Source of the DNA: Amphirosellinia nigrospora
Lineage: Eukaryota; Ascomycota; Sordariomycetes; Xylariales; Xylariaceae
Reading direction: 5' to 3'
Assembly (NCBI GenBank): GCA_004123355.1
Contig: SCHM01000001.1
Span: 3,216,001-3,280,000 of the forward strand
Length of the DNA stretch: 64,000 nucleotides
Below are positions 47,936-58,615 of this stretch, in pieces (the stretch's first letter is position 1; each line of letters starts with the position of its first letter). Both the position numbers and the translations under genes were made by a program. The notes beneath the pieces are model-generated. The model worked only from the letters and a program-made list of their open reading frames with translations, made no database searches and was not told the DNA's origin.

Positions 47936-50263
47936 TTACGAACTAGTGCCAAGCTTCTCGTCTAGACCCTGCGCGTGTCGAATACGATCTGCTTCTGCTT
48001 GAGCTTCTTCGACTGCCCTAAAATCCTCGTTCTGATTTCTAGAGCCCTTAAACACGCTGTCAGGCAAGGCATTAAGGGCCTCTTCTTCTTTATCAAGCTT
48101 TCTAAAAGCGAAGTGGAAGAGCAGCCACCGAGAGCGGCGATGATAGCCACGGTGGTATACAGCCAGACGAGCAGGGGGTCGGTGGAGAGGGGAACGAAAG
48201 CTTGAGCGATAGCGGCTGAGAAAGCTTGGGCGAACCAAAAGATTCCTGTAATAAAACCGCGCATGTTTTTCGGCGCCTTTGTAAACGCATATTCGAGACC
48301 AGTGATGGAAGCAAAAATTTCAGAGAAGGCGATTAAGATGTAGGCCGGTGTTTGAATCCACACAATTAGTGGTGGCTTGTAATCGCGCTCATCTACGTTT
48401 GCATTGCTGTCGAAGCCAAGGGCCGCCTTGCAATCTGCCACATGACCATATCCGGAAATTTCTCGACAGGGTGATTCCCAGTAGATGTAATGTTGGATGA
48501 TTGCACCGACAACCATAGCTACCGTACCGAGAGCGAACCCTATTGTAACCTTTTTTATGGGCGTCAAGTTGTAGCCCAGCCTCCGCAGGAACGGGTAGAA
48601 AAGTTTGTCAAAAATTGGAATAAATATTAGCAGCGCAATTGGGTCGAGATTGTTAATTCTGTGACAATGAAAGTTAGTCGTCATTCATTGTTAAATAATT
48701 AGATTGAGCTGTCCATAGCCAATCCCCATCCAGAAGTCGTGCAAGAAAATGGAGTTGAAAACGACTTACACGTCATTTGGAACGCCGCCCAGCACCATAG
48801 TTGCAGCTTGCGATGTAAGATTGCTGTTGAGCTGATTATACGGCAACCAGTAAATGGGGAAAAGTAAGAAGACCTGGCAAGCTTTGATGCCTCGCCGAAC
48901 TTCGTCGACCCAGTTGTCATCGAACGTCATCCATGTTGGTCGATCACTTTCGGGGATATTGCTGGGTTTGACACGTTCGAAAAAGCCAGGTTCTCTGATG
49001 TTCTTCCAAAGTCTGACGGGATTAAGACTCCATCGATTTTTCATCCCCAGACCAATCAATTTGAAGAATTTGCCGATTACCGAACCTGTTGGCGGTCGGC
49101 GCACATACTTTTTTTGAATGCTATTAATACGAACGGACAGAAGAGGAACAGTGCGGTTGGTAGGGTGAATGACAGATAGAAGCCAACGTATTTCTCTGCA
49201 TAAACCATAGTAATCTGACCAACAAGACTGCCGACATTGATGAAGAAATAGTAGCGCATGTAGATAACGGAGATCGTCAAGACGGGATCCTTGATAACTC
49301 GTTCGCCACTCTTTAAGGTCTCAATAGTAGGTCGAGGGTGGCTCGCTTCATATTGTTCCGCAATCATGGGTGAGATGTTTGCTTTGAAGAAGCCAACACC
49401 AATACCGAAAAAAATCAGGCCTAGTGAGAATATGCCGAGAGAAGCATCCGGTCGTCGTATTACAGGCGGTAATGCCGAAATAATCAAGATGAGATGTCCA
49501 AATGTCGCGACTAGATAAGTTCAATCAGCTTTGTTACTCAATAAGAAGGGGTGTAGTCACTAGCGTTAATCTCGGCGAAGTGAATAGGGGTAGATTGCAT
49601 TTGAAATACAACGCATCCGCGGAATGTACATACCCACTATGGCAACATGAATTGTCTTGTATTTTCCCCAATACGTATCGGAGAGATATCCACCTATCGA
49701 ACAAGTTAATCCTACGAGGTAACTAGAGATCGCTACAATAAGCACAAATTTACATACCGAGCAAAGGCATCAAGTAAGCCCAGAAGCTGTTAAATGTGAC
49801 TAGGCCAGTAGAAGCTTGTTGGCCCTTATCGAGCGCACCAGGTTGCCCAAACGTCCCAGCCGAACCCGTCGTAGATCCTGGTGGGAGAGGCTGCTGGATG
49901 AAATTGACAACTACTGCCTCTTAGTGCAAGCTTGGACTTGAGGGTTAGGAAGGGCATACAAACAGCAGTGGTACCGTAGTACGCAAAACGCTCACAGAGC
50001 TCGATAAAAGCAATAGTGTAGATGATGGGACTGATGTGACCCTTCACGCGACGCAATGTCTCAAGATCTCTCTTTGACGGATACTCTTCACCGTTCGGCC
50101 CTCGGAGAGGTTCGTCGATGTCGGAGCCGGACGCAAGAGGGCCTACATCATCCTTAGGAGCGAGAACATCTTTATCATGTAGTGATGCTTTCTCCTCCAG
50201 CGAGTGTGTAGTGCCTTGAGCGGCATCAGCAACACCAATGGAGTGGCCACCGCCGGTCGACAT
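47936..50263 (-). CDS. PTR2: PTR2-type peptide transporter (frameshifted)
   Basis: Proton-coupled importer of di- and tripeptides in the plasma membrane. Exons run 50263-49960, 49913-49758, 49711-49634, 49510-48770 and 48658-47936; introns are 46, 46, 123 and 111 bp with GTATG or GTAAG donors. Signature motifs: ELCERFAYYGTTAV (first PTR2 motif), GGYLSDTYWGKYKT, FFKANISPMIAEQY and YYFFINVGSLVGQI. The acidic cytosolic N-terminus and a charged C-terminal tail (EEAQAEADRIRHAQ) are typical. Two single-base frame changes occur: the T7 run at 49109-49115 (A7 on the coding strand, A8 needed) and near 48122 just before LLFHFAFRKLDKEEE. Both look like sequence errors because everything around them is conserved. 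The Met at 50293 is an alternative start. Nitrogen-responsive regulation is usual for the family but not visible here. Confidence 0.88.
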
Positions 50264-50836
50264 GGCACAATACTCAAAGATACTCCCCAGCAACTACAGA
50301 TTGAAATCAAATTTCACGTAATAAGATGTGAGAACACGATACTGAAGATTCAATGGCCTCGATATAAAAACTATACCGCGAGAGCGATGTTGAAGGGTGG
50401 CGGAAGCAGGGGGAAAGGGGGAAAGGAAGAGGTCGATAATCAATCGGCCCGGGGGCCAAGGTCAGCTTATATTGTGTTACCACTATCACGTACTGTGGTA
50501 TGGCAGGTATTCCTCGTGTTGATAAGATCAACCGGCCGTAGGACTGTGACTGTCTGCCCTGTTGCGCTTGGCAAGCTGCTATTGACGGAACATCACGCAA
50601 GTTGATTCGCCGTGCCGCACGCTATTGAGCCAGTATGTTGCCCAGGTAGCAACTTCTAGGCTCGTACAGCCAACCGGCTGGCGTCGGATTCGCGCAGATC
50701 TTGGCTATCAGATTCCCATGGCGATCTCAGGCCAAGATTCCATGGAGCGGCAAATGGGCCGGTGTGCAATATGCCAAGAAAAGCCAAGAGAAAGGTCGTG
50801 AGGGAAATAATTCCAAGTACCTAAGGCCCAGGACTA
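50264..50836. other. PTR2 promoter region
   Basis: Upstream region of the transporter, ending at the transposon insertion. A G-rich purine tract lies at about 50397-50430. No gene seen. Confidence 0.5.
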
Positions 50837-50917
50837 ACCGCGCCACGCCCCCACTTTATTACGGATTCGCCAGCTCACCCATCCTAAAGTGGGTGCTTAT
50901 CACCAAAATCGCCAGAT
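50837..50917 (+). repeat. Left TIR of the Fot1/pogo-like element
   Basis: 81 bp, GC-rich, starting ACCGCGCCACGCCCCC after the TA duplication. It is an exact inverted copy of 52713-52793 and continues as an imperfect match to about 50938. Confidence 0.95.
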
Positions 50918-52712
50918 CACCAAAATAACCACTTTTTTGGTGTTTTTGATCAAAAACAACGTAATAAACGGCTACCACTACTATTATCTATTACTTCTGC
51001 TGGTTTTAGGATGCCAGAGACCCTCCAAGCACGGGCTATTTTTGTTGCTTTTTTTGCAGCGCGTTAAGTGGCTTTTACGAAGCGTTAATTTGCAGCCTCA
51101 ACGAGCTTCCGTGCCTTATCGAAGTCATTTTCAGCTATTTAACGGACCATTTTATGCCCTTCGGCAACTATAAAAACCCCCCCTAACTATAAAAAGCTGT
51201 TTTTTTATACCCTACGAGCTTTGGAAGTTCTTTCTGCCAAACGGGTCCTTGCTAGGTCATTACGCACTTATAATAATTTTATAGCGTTAAAGATCGACCC
51301 CCTAATAAAGCAGTATACTGTAATAGCTAGAACCTCGTTTATACCCTCTACCTCTGCAATAGCCTATATAATATAATCTATAGCTTTATTTATATGCTAT
51401 ATGTTATAAAGGTTTATATCGGCGAACTTGGTAGCAGTTAACGGGTTTATAAAAAGGTCTATAAAAAAAGGGTTATATACCGAAAGACCCTTTCTTCGAA
51501 GGCTATAAGTATTCTAAAGGGGTTAAAGGGGTATATTCTAGTCTTTTTAAACGTAGATCTAATCGTTATAGCCTTAAATGCCTAGTTTTTAACCCCTTAA
51601 ATATAGCCTAAGAATTCAAGTTTTATAATATTAGTTAGCCCGTTCCGGACCATTATTTCTACTGTTTTAGTATAGTAGTACTTTAAAAGCTAAAATATAA
51701 CCATATTTAACGGCTAAATATATAAATTAAATATAATAACAAGCTAAAAAAGACTATTCTATAGTCATTATAATACTATAAGAACTCTTTTATATAGTAT
51801 AATCTATAGCCATCTAATATAAAGAGTTTTTTTAAGCTTATTATACGCGTAACAGTATGTTTTTCGAAGTATTAAATCTAACTAAAGCTAATTTTGTCGT
51901 TCAAGTACCCTATAAAAGCAATAATAATAGCCATATCGTTAAATATCTTAGGGGTACGGTACTATTAAGCTATATATTATAGCCTAGCTAGTACTAAAAA
52001 AGTAGGAACCACAAATCCTACCGCAAATATAGCTTCGATCGTAGTAGCAAACTTTCTATTTTTAGGTAGCCCAAAATAATAAGCTTAAAATTGTTTAATA
52101 ACAACTAAGCTATTATTAGCCATGCCGATATAAAAGCCGGTTTTATCTATATTATATATATCGTTAAAATCGATACCTTTGGAAGCTATTATACTGTTTA
52201 GCTTGTTAAAATACTTGTTAATAATTTCGATAGATTCGGAAGCTTTGCAGTTTAACTCGAGCTTTTTTTATAGCTTTATATAATACCCGTGGCGTTTAAT
52301 AAAATATATAACCTAGCACTAACCTATAGTAAGTAGATCTAGGTTTAAAAAATATACCTTTGCTTTTAAAATATAATTTGTAACATCGCCGATAAGTTTT
52401 ACCTTTACTGCTAAATTAATTCGATTTAACTTATTAATATAGTTATAAATAGCCTTTTCTTCGATAAATAATAGCTTAAAGTTAAAAAAAAGTAATCGAT
52501 TTGGGCCGCCGCAGCTTGCGCGGCGTGTTCGAAGTACTAACCGCGAAATACCGTAGTTTCGCGCTATAGTAGCTAATTTTGCCGTAAAAAACTACGTTAA
52601 GTAGTCAAATGCTTGCTATACCTGCTGCTCTATTTTAAAGCTATAAATCGATAGCGCGGTAGTATTATAATAATTTATAGTATTAAGGGTAAAAAAAGTA
52701 GTTATTTTAGTA

Positions 52713-52793
52713 ATCTGGCGATTTTGGTGATAAGCACCCACTTTAGGATGGGTGAGCTGGCGAATCCGTAATAAAGTGGGGGCGTGGCGCGGT
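52713..52793 (-). repeat. Right TIR of the Fot1/pogo-like element
   Basis: Exact inverted copy of 50837-50917, followed by TA (52794-52795). Confidence 0.95.
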
Positions 52794-54317
52794 TACCCGT
52801 CTGGAATAATTCGCATATTCTTTATCAGTCCAGGTGGTATGAACCTGTACGCAAAACCTTAAATCTAGATAAATCATCATGACGACTACGAGGAGATCCC
52901 CTGGCGATATGATAAGATGAAATGCTGTGACTTGGCTAAGGGAAAGAAACAAAAATGTTGGCTGAGGTTGTACCAATGTGTCGCAAAGTGGAAAATCAAC
53001 AAATTACTATTCAATCCTATATTTATGTGAAGGCGATGTACTGACATCAGCGGAGAACGTCAAGGTACCGATACCTATATATTTCCCCGTCTTTGGCCTA
53101 ACGTGGGGTACTGCACTATGGTTGGACTGCCCCGCCTGTTTCCTTTAGTGTAGATGCACCCGACTAGTACGCATCCGGCCAGGAGTCCGGCTATTGACCT
53201 GCTTAGCGCCCTTCGTAAAAAGTAGCTAGCTCTGAGAGTAACAGGTTCATGCAACCAGCTAAGGCCTTCAACAATTATTTATTTAAATGCTGTTACTCTA
53301 CCTCTCAAGGTGAATCCCGCTGATCACGTAACAGTTTTCCCGAAATAAATTGGGTTGCAGTCACTGCCACGAACGATGCCACACGCATATGTTCAGACTC
53401 CGTTTTCTTCTAGAACATTTCCATTCGCCTCAACGTCAGCTTACCCACCTCTACTGATCAACATAGCCAGGTTTCTCAAAACGTAGTACATTGTGCGACG
53501 GGTAGGGCGCCTTAGCGGCTACTTAGAAGTGAGTTGCAAATACCAGGTCATGGTGCCAGAGTGAAGCGACCTCAGACCGTTAGGCGTGGGCTATTATCCG
53601 ATCTGTTAATGGTGTGTATCAGGTTGCTTCAAATAGATTATCTCGGAAACTTCATGATTTCTTAGACTCGTCTCCTAGTGTGCCATATTAAATTAAAAGA
53701 GCAGAGAGAATAGAGAGAGCACACTACAACAAGGCGGGGGGATAAAAGGTGAGGGACATTAGGCTAGCAACAGCTCTAGGACTTATGGATTATCTTTGTG
53801 CTTGTACGTCCGTTTGCGTTCTTGGTAAGTCCTATCTATGAAATTCCTTCATTTATGACCCGGGGGGGTGATGCTTCGTGCTGAATGCCTTTGACTTCGC
53901 CCTTAGTTGAATGCCTACCTTAGAATCTGTAACTTAAAAAATAGCAGGCTTAATCTTCCTAGTACTTTGTTACTATCATATAGGTTATATCACAAAGAAA
54001 GCACACCAAAACAGTCCTTATACTCAGCAGCTTTGATGTTAGTACGATGCATACTTTGTCCAATTCGGCGTAATTCTTTTAACGTTTTGCATAATAGGTT
54101 CTTAGTGCGTTCCATGCGCATAGAGGCCCTAACCACCATGTATTTATCCTGCGTCGCGATACCTATGCCAGGTACCCAAGTCTTGCTTCACACTTGATAA
54201 ATGAGTAGCATTTCCCAGGGTCTTGTCAGAAGTCAGCCAACACAAGTCCAACGAGAAAACCTAGATCGAAAACACAAAAATCACAAACATCACAAATTCA
54301 CATAATCATCGACAGAA
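52794..54317. other. Intergenic, nothing supportable
   Basis: No recognisable gene. A short AC/AAAC-rich leader before 54318 suits the start of the next gene. Confidence 0.4.
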
Positions 54318-55343
54318 ATGATGGACACAGTATTTCTTTTCCAGACAATATCGACCGTTTTGGTATTCATATATCATTTAGTGTCAACTATTATTTTCGG
54401 TACCTCCAGGGTATTGCTAAGTTCCTTTCTTGTGACGACAATTATTGTGGGGGCACCCTTTTTCACATCGCAAATATTGGATTATGGGGTGATTACCTAC
54501 CGCCAGCTATTTCGCATCACGAGATGGTATTTCCAAATGCCCAGGTGATCGCGTCCAATGAAAAGGCCAACCTCAATCTTACAGAATTCCGCCTCCTCGT
54601 CGACTTAGACACGAATGAAAAGGGTATCAGATACGCCATCGTCAACCACGACGTCAGGGCTCTCGGAAGTAGAAAGGAACAGTACAGTAGTACCAACGTA
54701 GTTCAATTGCCCATTCTCCCCTCTGGAGATTGGTGCTCTGTCTCAATCAGCCTGGGCCCAGATGGCAAGCAGACGTTACTCAATACTGCTTCTTGCCAAC
54801 CTCGGCCTCCCGTCCAAGGTGCCTGGCACGCGGATAACTACGATTTCCTAGATCTCGAGATCCTTCCGTGGTCAAACAGCACAAACAACGTGAGACTGGT
54901 GCGCCACCTTTCCCTCACCACCCCGGGTCCCTAGCAGTGTTGAAATACGCGCCTTTCCCGCACACCACAGCAAGCATCTCCCGAGAGCTTCAGATCTACA
55001 AGCACCTTCAAGCTTCGGACGTGGCACCCAAGGTCTTGGGTCAAGTTGTTGAGCGCGGTATAGTTATCGGCTTCCTCATGGAATATATCGACAATGCTCG
55101 TCCCGTGAGCAGCGGGGCGATTTCTTGGACTTGGCTCTGGCCAAGTGTAGAAAAGGGTTGGAGGAATTGCATTCCATCGGCGTTAAGCATAATGATGCTA
55201 ACCCTGAAAATTGCCTCATACGTACCAATGGCAATGCAATATTCGTAGGCTTTCAACATGCGACCTTCGTGCCGACTTCAGAGCTCGCCTCCCAGGGCTA
55301 TTTTCAGCAGGACTTTCAGTCACTTACAAGCAACTTAAAGTAA
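54318..55343 (+). CDS. Kinase-like (aminoglycoside-phosphotransferase-type) protein with membrane segment (frameshifted)
   Basis: The N-terminus has two or three hydrophobic segments (FQTISTVLVFIYHLVSTIIF and LLSSFLVTTIIVGAPFF). After a one-base change near 54540 it joins ASNEKANLNLTEFRLLVDLD and then a kinase-like fold: AVLKYAPFPHT (Lys region), SRELQIYKHL (Glu helix), FLMEYID, KCRKGLEELHSIGVKHNDANPENCLI (catalytic loop; the core H-x-D-x4-N is clear). The metal-binding segment reads VGFQHATFVP where the family normally has an Asp before Phe. Frame changes occur near 54540, 54885 and 55105. This fungal family is often labelled as alpha-galactosidase by mistake; the motifs are those of kinases. 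Substrate unknown. Confidence 0.6.
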
Positions 55344-56274
55344 CCATGAACAAAATTTCATTTGGAGGCTTAGTCTACGGTTCTCGGTGTTATAGAGGTT
55401 TATAGAGCTACATTCAGTGTTACGTCTTATTACTTCTGTTCGAAGTCCAATCAATCATATTACTATCAATTGTTGCTATGAACTGCTACGTGCGAACCGC
55501 TAAGTATCTAATAGGTACTTGGCTGCGGTATAATGGCATATGAGTATCTTGTTAGTTCCAACTCCTTTCCGGCTCTCGGATCTCGGAAAATGATATTTTA
55601 GAGGCTCAGGATGTCACCCTGGTGGCATTCAATACCGTAACCTAAGGATTTGGGAGACACGAGTCGCACCTTCAAGGTGATAAAGCGCAGCTTGTGCAGA
55701 TGCGATGAAGATGGAAGTAACGCACCAAGTTATTATAAAGAAGTGGTTATGATGATGCAAGTCTGCCGGCGTCTAGGTCTCTCAGATGCTAGCATTCTAA
55801 GTGCCAGGGAGGCTATGTACTATTCACTGTGTTAGATCTATCTTGCAATTGCCCATCAAGGCATCAGGTGTGATTGTTACTGACCATATGACGGTGTAGG
55901 TAGTTATTGAATAGAACTAGAGATTCGATTACCAGCTTACTTTGTGCAATAAATATACATCGACCGAATATTGCTTAGGTCATAATCTCACTACGCTTTG
56001 TATCTATCATTTGGTTCCCAAGTTAGCCACCCATGAACCGAAACCCTCGGAGCAGTAGCTGCCCTATTTCCACAATTCAAGGGCATTCTCAAATCTTAAA
56101 ACCTGTAAGATTTCGAGCACTATTAGACCTAGTCAATCATCGTCGGCGGCTCACAGTAAAGACATGATTCGAATCTCCTAGCGTATCAAAACAAATCTTG
56201 ATCCAGTATTGTTGAATAGGGGGAAGGATATCAATTATTCAGGCCGGAATTTCGACTTGAAGGTCTCTTCCTGG
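55344..56274. other. Intergenic
   Basis: A 61-codon open frame at 55650-55835 is unsupported. No repeat or RNA gene is seen. Confidence 0.4.
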
Positions 56275-58615
56275 CTACTCCTTCCAGCTCTCCTTGGGGG
56301 TGGGGGTCTCCTTTCCAGGAGTCGACACTCCCGTAGACGGAACCGAGCTCTCCAGTATATTGAAGATGTCAGTCACGCAGTCTGCCCGGTTATATTTATC
56401 CAAGCCTACCAAGTTAGCCGAACAAACCGCACTCTTTCCCGGGTGTCATCCGACCTTACCAACCACTTAAAGTATTCTTCAAGATGGCTTAGGTACTGAT
56501 CAGCGAGGGTGACTCTTGGTGCAGTTTTGGGGATGATCCCCCACTCTCTTAAGAAGGTATCGACGTCCTGTTCCTCCAAATACTGGTCAAGGAGATCCAT
56601 CTTGGTAAAGACAACTACGAAGTTAGTCCGTACAAACCAGTGGCTATTTGCGATAGATTCGAAAATAATGAATTGATCGAGCATCCGGTCGCTATCCCAA
56701 TCCTGCGCAGACTTTTTCCGTAGCCCGTAGCGTCGACCGGGAAAAGTATTACTGATGTGTCCTTGAAAGCGCAAGTCCATCTTTACGTTCGGCCCTCGCG
56801 CCCGCAAAATCATACACGCAGAACGAGAGCCTTGATGATTGATAGTTTCCCGGTGTATCCCGGTCGTTGTAACTCGAGTGCGTAACAGGTCTTCATGTAA
56901 GACCGCCGAGGAGTGAACCGCCTGTTCAGCCAGGCGATTGATATTTTCGATATAATAGCGGCCGTTATCGTGAAAGTCATAGGTGCTCCCCCGCCTGGTT
57001 ATCCACCTGACGGCTGTTTGGAATTCTTGAGTAGACCGAAGGAATGAGACGGCAGTTGCAAGCTCAGTTGCAGATTGATAGTCCAAGGCAGGATCACGAT
57101 CATCGACATCAAGTCCCATGAGAGACCATTGCGCCGGATCGGCGAGCTCTAAGCCCACGCCAAGCTCTTTCATTGCTGTCAATACATCCCTGACGGAGTT
57201 TAATGCATGTTGCCATACCAACGTGCGAAACCTACTTTCGTCGCGCTTATCACGCTCCACGCCACTAAAAAGCAGCAATCTATTGAGTAATGTGGTCTTG
57301 CCGCCTCCAGAAGTTCCTAGCAGTAGAACTTTAACCTCTTCAGGGTCGCTTATTTTCTCCTGCTGATATAGTGCGGTGCCATGTGCGTTCGAAGTTCGCC
57401 ACTGCAAAGCTTTTCGCCAGCCACCAAAACCACTCAGTAGTTGGGGCATGTCTGAATTACTCTCATTTAGAAGTGGCTCGATTTGTTGACCTGTTTCTGT
57501 ATCTAAACTCGTTTCGTCCACGTCTCCGGAATTACTATGAGATAAATCTGCGCGGACCGGGTCTTCTTCTGTTCTGGCATGCTCGTCCGAAGACTCAGCG
57601 ATGATATCGCGGCGGATATCACTTCTTATCATTCGCTGAGTATCAACAGTGCTGGAGACTAAAGCTATCCTCGGTAGTTTCATTGCCTGAAAAGCCTGTT
57701 TAAACCCGAAAGCGGCTGGTCTTTGGGCTAGACTGCTTGTTGACGTCTTATCGCGATCTCTTATTATTTTCCCCCGGATGGCCTGTCTGAGATGTGATCT
57801 TTCTGCTGCCTGGTATAATAACGTACTTCGAAGCACATCGTCAAATTCAAATTGGGTGCTTATGGCTGCCGTATTCTCCGAGATGAAGCTAGCGACGTCC
57901 TCTAGACCAATAAGCGAGGATGAACAGTCCTGTGCTAATCGTAAAACTGATTGATTCTCCTCCGCTCAATCATTTCGGACTGCTGCGGCCAAGTTCGACT
58001 GAGACGGCTTAGTACCTTTGTTATAATTCATTGGGTGGGCTCCTTACCACTGTATTGCCTGCAATAGAAGGTTCAAGGCATTGACTTGTCGGTCAAGTAG
58101 GATAGAAAGATTTGTCATTTCCCTTTCGCAGTACAGAAACCCCATCCTACTCCTTGCCGTCATCCGGTCTGAACCAACACCTTCATATCGATCTAGTTGT
58201 TGGCACAAAGCTAACAATATCGGACCGAAGCTATCAAGCGCGTTTCCAATTTGGCTAGAGAGTTGGCGATATCTTAGGTCATGACTCAATCTCGCTGAGT
58301 TCAGAGGAGAAAGCTGGTCTTGGGCGATTTTGACCATGTGAAGCTGTCCAATCACTATAACACTCCGAGTCAATTGTCGTCATCCTGAGCGCGATTTTAG
58401 AAGCTCCTTGACACTGCCCCAACATTTGATGATTTGGACATTAATAGTTACCAAAATAAGAAGGGCCGATTTTCAGAATTACTCACTGGATGTGACGATA
58501 ATCGGCGCGTTGTGGAATTGGGCTTGAGCGCACTAAGCCTGGTGATGCATTTGATTACAACGTCGCCCAATGACACGACCGCACCCACGATCTGAAATAT
58601 TGTCGTCGGGTCCAT
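56275..58615 (-). CDS. G-alpha-like GTPase with NLR-type N-terminal domain (frameshifted)
   Basis: The protein starts MDPTTIFQIVGAVVSLGDVV, typical of the helical N-terminal domains found on fungal NLR/STAND proteins. An intron (about 58345-58490) is followed by HMVKIAQDQL to LLLQAIQ. A second intron or gap near 57965-58046 leads into the G-alpha part. GTPase motifs: P-loop GTSGGGKTT (about 57291-57317), switch I RTRVTTTGI, and the G4 motif FTKMD. Switch II is hidden by frameshifts: the frame at 56782-56817 reads VYDFAGARAERK and the frame at 56708-56779 reads DTSVILFPVDATGYGKSL. The C-terminus changes frame near 56447 and reads NRADCVTDIFNIL to the stop at 56275. The Gln of the usual GGQ motif is replaced by Ala. 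A signalling or recognition switch is inferred. Confidence 0.7.

Larger units (their letters stand above)
50837..52793 (-). mobile_element. Fot1/pogo-type Tc1-mariner DNA transposon, RIP-decayed
   Basis: The 1957 bp element has terminal inverted repeats identical over 81 bp and TA dinucleotides on both sides (50835-50836 and 52794-52795), the target-site pattern of Tc1/mariner elements. On the minus strand a degenerate transposase is visible around 52030-52190: DFNDIYNIDKTGFYIGM corresponds to the catalytic D-containing block of Fot1/pogo transposases, followed by NRKFATTIEAI. The interior is strongly AT-rich and full of stops, so it cannot encode an active enzyme. Beyond the perfect repeat, the two ends differ by C-to-T changes, as expected from repeat-induced point mutation. 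It lies between the PTR2 promoter and the kinase-like gene. Confidence 0.9.

Noticed and set aside
54318-55343. Annotation as alpha-galactosidase, as commonly given to this family
   Set aside because: No glycosidase motif is present, whereas the H-x-D-x4-N kinase-type catalytic loop is clear.
57118-57604. Plus-strand open frames opposite the G-alpha gene
   Set aside because: They are antisense shadows of the conserved minus-strand coding sequence.
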